From an uncultured Pseudomonadota bacterium (GTDB taxonomy: Bacteria; Myxococcota_A; UBA796; CAJQPC01): 64,000 bases of DNA. The stretch spans positions 62,001 to 126,000 of the forward strand of contig CAJXRZ010000002.1 in assembly GCA_913060515.1 (NCBI GenBank), given 5' to 3'. Both the position numbers and the translations under genes were made by a program. This document shows, piece by piece, positions 61,139 to 64,000 of this stretch. Position 1 is the first letter of the stretch; every line of letters begins with the position of its first letter. The notes under the pieces are model-generated. The model made no database searches. It was not told where the DNA came from and saw only the letters and a program-made list of their open reading frames with translations.

Positions 61139-63685
61139 TCAGTCGTTCCAGTCGGATGCAGGACCGCCAAAGGCACCCTGGTCCGTCGTGGAGCCGTCGG
61201 AGTCAGAGTTCGAAGGGTCGCCTGCGTCCACCGAAGGGGAGGTCGGCAACAAGGTCCAGTCGTCGGCGGAGGAGTTCGTGAACAGCGGGTCGTAGCTGAT
61301 GTTGCCCGAGCTGCCCGTTGGGTCGGTGATTCCGCTGTAGCCGCTACCCGTTGCGTTGTAGACGTTGTTGTAGGAGCCCGAGAAACTGGAGGTGCCGTCG
61401 AAGTAGAGCGCCGCCACACTGCTGTCTGCGTAGACCACACTGCTGGACATCGTGCCGCTGGAGGTGCCCTGGAAGTAGATCGAGGAGCCGTAGGTGCCGG
61501 CGTCGTTCTCGGAGTAGGTCACGTTCTCGGTGGCCAGGGTTCCTGAGAGCACGATGGCTGCGCCGCCGTCCTCGGTCGCGACGTTGTTGGCGTTGACGAC
61601 GTTGGTCTCTGTCATCTGCCCACCGTCAATCTCTACACCCGCACCGTCCAAGCCGGTGTTGTCCAGGATGAAGCTGCTGTCGATGGTGATGGCCGAGGAG
61701 GAGTCCACGTAGAGTCCGCCGCCTTCCATCGCATCGTTGCTGTCGATCTCAAGGTCGTAGATCTGTGAGTTGCTGCCGATGAAGGCCAGCCCGCCGCCGT
61801 AGGAGAAGGTGTAGGTGTCACCGGTGGCCTCCTCCGTTGCGCCGTCCACGAAGTCGTAGTCTTCCAAATCGTTGCGTGTGACGATGAGGTCGTAGAGCGT
61901 GGGGTCGGAGTTCTCCACGTACACGCCACCACCCCAGTAGGTGTAGTAGGTGTCGGTGCAGGTGGTCACCGAGGAGCAGCTACGGGTCTCGGTGTAGCTG
62001 TAGTAGTAGCCCTCGCCGTTGGTGAGGGTCATTCCGGAGAGCTCTGAGGCGGAGGTCTCGCCGGAGGCGAAGGTCGCCACAGGGGAGCCGGTACCAGATG
62101 CGTCCACGCGGGTGCGGTCGGAGCCTTCCACGCCGGTCACGATCAAGTCGCGACCGCCGAAGTCCAGCGCCTCGTAGTAGGTACCGCCGTACACGACGAC
62201 GCACTCGGTGGCGTTGTCGATGCCGTCTTGGATGGCGTCGAAGGGAGCGGAGGAGGAGCCGTCGCCCGATGCGGAGCCGGTGCCGGAGTCCACAACCATG
62301 GGCTCCAGAGCGTCAGCGTCGTCGCAGTCGTAGGTGTTGTCGGTGTAGCCGGAGGGGGTGGAGCAAGCCAAGACAGTGCTGCTTGGGTCTCCGAATCCGT
62401 CTGCGTCAACGTCCGCGTAGTAGGTGTCACCGTCAGCTGGGTTGTCGTCCACAACACCGTTGCAGTCGTTGTCTGCGGAGTCACAGACCTCGGTTCCACC
62501 TGGGTAGCTGGTGATGTCGAAGTCGTCGCAGTCGGTGGCGTCGGAGACGTAGCCGCTGGGCTGGTAGCACTCAACATCGGTGGAGGTTGAGTCACCGTAG
62601 CCGTCCGTGTCCAGATCGCGGTACCAGGTGCTGGCGTCGACGGCGGTGTCCTCGTCGATGTTGCCATCGCAGTTGTCGTCGTCGCCGTCGCAGTACTCGT
62701 CAGCGCCGGGGTACTCGGCTCCGTCCGTGTCATCGCAGTCGGTGGCGTCGGTGACGTAGCCGCTGGGCTGAGAGCAGGACTCGGTGGTGCTGCTGGGGTC
62801 GCCGTAGGTGTCGGCGTCGGCGTCGGCGTACCAAGTCGAGGCATCCTCTGCGGTGTCCTCGTCTACAAAACCATCGCAGTTGTTGTCGATGGTGTCGCAG
62901 ACTTCGGTCTCGGAGGGGTTGGCCAGAGGCTCAGAGTCGTCGCAGTCTCCGCCCACTTCGGCGTAGCCGGTGGGAAGGGCGCAAGCTTCGGCCGCAAGGG
63001 AGTCGTCGCCGTATGCGTCGGCGTCCAGGTCTGCGTAGAAGGTGGTGGTCACACCCTCGTCGACCCGAGCGTCACAGTCGTTGTCCGCCTCGTCACAGAC
63101 CTCGGCGTTGCCGGGCCATGCGTAGGCGTTTGTGTCGTCGCAGTCCTTGTCGTTGGTGACGTAGCCCTTGGGCTGGCGGCACTCCTCAAGGCTGGCGGCG
63201 GCGTCGCCAAAACCATCCAGGTCAGCGTCGGCGTAGTAGGTCGAGGTGGTTCCCTCGTCGATGTCGCCGTCGCAGTTGTTGTCGATGTAGTCGCAGATCT
63301 CAGCGGTGCCAGGGTTCGCTGCCACTTCGCCGTCGTCGCAGTCACCGCCAACGGGGACGTAGCCACTGGGCTTCTCACAGGCCTGGAGGCTGACCGCGTC
63401 GTCACCGAAGCCGTCGTTGTCCGAGTCCTGGTAGTAGGTAGTGGTCACCGACTCATCGATGTCACCGTTGCAGTTGTTGTCGTTGCCATCGCAGATTTCA
63501 ACAGCGCCGGGGTAGATGCCCGCGTCGTTGTCGTTGCAGTCCTCGTCGGCGAAGAAGCCGTCACCGTCCACATCTGTCTCTGAGACAGCGGTCCCGGTAT
63601 CGGTGTCGAGAGGAATTCCAGCGTCTCCGCCATCGTCTTTGCATGCGACGAGGGAGAGGGCGAGCAGGATGCTGGTTGCGCTCAT
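61139..63685 (-). CDS. MopE-like metal-binding-motif lipoprotein with beta-helix domain
   Basis: 848 residues, signal MSATSILLALSLVAC (Cys 15), GGAG before the ATG. Residues about 35-470 hold six full and one partial copy of a repeat of about 65 residues, each with a YYADxDxDGFGD start, a DCDD, and a CDxxDNNCDGxIDE end; this is the putative metal-binding motif of MopE proteins, with Asp clusters suited to calcium. Residues about 490-830 look like a right-handed beta-helix (GGGVYVENSDPTLYDLIVTR, GGGLYVDSSSAITIDSSFIL) ending in a choice-of-anchor-like DPLFTNSS segment. Probably a surface protein; ligand unknown. Confidence 0.88.
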   Translation of the reverse strand: MSATSILLALSLVACKDDGGDAGIPLDTDTGTAVSETDVDGDGFFADEDCNDNDAGIYPGAVEICDGNDNNCNGDIDESVTTTYYQDSDNDGFGDDAVSLQACEKPSGYVPVGGDCDDGEVAANPGTAEICDYIDNNCDGDIDEGTTSTYYADADLDGFGDAAASLEECRQPKGYVTNDKDCDDTNAYAWPGNAEVCDEADNDCDARVDEGVTTTFYADLDADAYGDDSLAAEACALPTGYAEVGGDCDDSEPLANPSETEVCDTIDNNCDGFVDEDTAEDASTWYADADADTYGDPSSTTESCSQPSGYVTDATDCDDTDGAEYPGADEYCDGDDDNCDGNIDEDTAVDASTWYRDLDTDGYGDSTSTDVECYQPSGYVSDATDCDDFDITSYPGGTEVCDSADNDCNGVVDDNPADGDTYYADVDADGFGDPSSTVLACSTPSGYTDNTYDCDDADALEPMVVDSGTGSASGDGSSSAPFDAIQDGIDNATECVVVYGGTYYEALDFGGRDLIVTGVEGSDRTRVDASGTGSPVATFASGETSASELSGMTLTNGEGYYYSYTETRSCSSVTTCTDTYYTYWGGGVYVENSDPTLYDLIVTRNDLEDYDFVDGATEEATGDTYTFSYGGGLAFIGSNSQIYDLEIDSNDAMEGGGLYVDSSSAITIDSSFILDNTGLDGAGVEIDGGQMTETNVVNANNVATEDGGAAIVLSGTLATENVTYSENDAGTYGSSIYFQGTSSGTMSSSVVYADSSVAALYFDGTSSFSGSYNNVYNATGSGYSGITDPTGSSGNISYDPLFTNSSADDWTLLPTSPSVDAGDPSNSDSDGSTTDQGAFGGPASDWND

Positions 63686-63748
63686 AATCTTGGCTCCGCG
63701 ACAGAATAGGGCACAGGTTTACTGACCTATACCAGGGTTCTGCTGCTG

Positions 63749-63776
63749 AGATTACCGGCTTGTCAGCAAAATGCAA
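63749..63776 (-). promoter_or_regulatory. Possible sigma-70 promoter of the MopE-like gene
   Basis: On the minus strand TTGCAT (63776-63771), a 16-base spacer and TAATCT (63754-63749) form a plausible promoter, giving a leader of about 57 bases. A nearby TATTCT closer to the ATG is an alternative -10 with no good -35. Confidence 0.35.
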
Positions 63777-63788
63777 GCTGCGTTTTGC
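63766..63788. promoter_or_regulatory. Near-perfect inverted repeat overlapping the MopE-like promoter
   Basis: GCAAAATGCA-AGC-TGCGTTTTGC has ten-base arms with one mismatch and a three-base loop. It covers the proposed -35 element of the MopE-like gene, a position where a bound repressor would block transcription. The binding protein is unknown. Confidence 0.4.
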
Positions 63789-63830
63789 GGGCCGAAACCG
63801 ACTGAAATCTTCCCCGCCCGAAGAAGAACC

Positions 63831-63871
63831 CCTGAAAGACGCGCTAATCGGCAGCGCGTGCGACTTTCAGG
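63831..63871 (-). terminator. Bulged stem-loop over the end of the Ppx/GppA gene
   Basis: On the minus strand CCTGAAAG and CTTTCAGG close an outer stem and ACGCGC/GCGCGT an inner one, with a four-base bulge between and the stop codon in the loop region. GGGGTTCTTCTT follows, a weak T-rich tail. It is probably the terminator of the phosphatase gene. Confidence 0.45.
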
Positions 63872-64000
63872 ATGCCGAAGCGCAGGCCCGCGTCTGATGC
63901 GAGGCAGGCGTTCAGGTCGCAGAAATCAAGAACCGCACTGATCACTGCGGCGCCCCCTGCGAGGTAGTCGGCGCGCTTGGGGCTTACCCTTGCCAGCTCG
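63844..64000 (-). CDS. Ppx/GppA-type phosphatase, C-terminal end (partial)
   Basis: Only the last 51 or so codons lie in the window; the frame enters from the right edge and stops with TAG at 63846. The sequence includes SPKRADYLAGGAAVISAVLD and ASDAGLRFGILK, matching the C-terminal end of exopolyphosphatase/guanosine pentaphosphatase proteins, where RAD-x-x-GGA and GLR-(Y/F)-G-(L/I)-L are conserved. These enzymes hydrolyse polyphosphate or pppGpp. The rest cannot be judged. Confidence 0.8.
   Translation of the reverse strand, partial: ELARVSPKRADYLAGGAAVISAVLDFCDLNACLASDAGLRFGILKVARAAD

Noticed and set aside
61900-63560. Possible CRISPR-like periodic repeats
   Set aside because: Periodicity comes from MopE-type protein repeats of about 65 residues; DNA copies are diverged and coding throughout.

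Overview
The window reads as chromosomal DNA of a GC-rich, Gram-negative bacterium of the Myxococcota (the former delta-proteobacterial myxobacteria and relatives). The basis is a complete pilMNOPQ-aroK-aroB block, a type IV minor-pilin/pilY1 operon, a PilZ protein of the type common in myxobacteria, an outer-membrane beta-barrel of myxobacterial type, NtrC-type control, and many secreted lipoproteins with acidic Asp/Thr/Gly-rich stretches (DTGDT, DDTG). I see no transposase, phage gene, CRISPR array or rRNA. One tRNA is present. Coding density is very high and neighbouring genes often overlap by 1-4 bases.

Layout: 1-2994 (minus) two coupled secreted lipoproteins, one with a haem motif, cut by the window edge. 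3051-4874 (minus) a PAS hybrid histidine kinase. 5131-6835 (plus) four Bor-like lipoproteins in two overlapping pairs, then a DUF3347-like lipoprotein. 7552-18206 (minus) a long housekeeping run in transcription order hemW, grpE, dnaK, dnaJ, LpoA-like lipoprotein-type protein, thiL and two CNNM/CorC transporters. 18249-22072 (plus) a two-domain M16 peptidase, a START-like protein and a basic low-complexity protein. 22178-26304 (plus) a secreted module: acidic lipoprotein, DUF1549/1588/1585-type haem protein, Tat-exported DUF1501 protein and small cytochrome c. A LysR regulator follows.

27273-31201 (minus) encodes a vWA lipoprotein, an outer-membrane barrel, a periplasmic TPR protein and a DUF3592 protein behind a good sigma-70 promoter. 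31360-37482 holds a PilZ gene and, on the minus strand, two GT4 glycosyltransferases, a YbjN-like protein, a bactofilin/DUF342-like beta-helix protein and a HEAT-repeat protein.

37505-46139 (plus) is the most coherent regulatory locus. An NtrC-family activator and a TPR lipoprotein are followed by two identical dyads (TAGGAA-N5-TTCCTA) spaced exactly 20 bp, a canonical GG-N10-GC sigma-54 promoter, and fimT/gspH-like, pilV, pilW, pilX and pilY1 genes. This suggests a locally encoded, sigma-54-driven switch for the pilus-tip complex.

46175-49099 (minus) is a membrane/aminopropyltransferase-like/TPR fusion. 49397-60936 (plus) runs pilMNOPQ, aroK, aroB, a lipoprotein, aroQ, accB, accC and a large TPR protein. 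A tRNA-Gly(CCC) with promoter and terminator follows. The right end (minus) has a MopE-like repeat lipoprotein and the C-terminal end of a Ppx/GppA phosphatase.

A recurring feature is a -10-like hexamer exactly six bases before the start codon of six genes, suggesting leaderless mRNAs. Another is a set of lipoproteins with unusually short signal peptides that lack positive charge. No computation or database search was run; family names rest on motif recognition.
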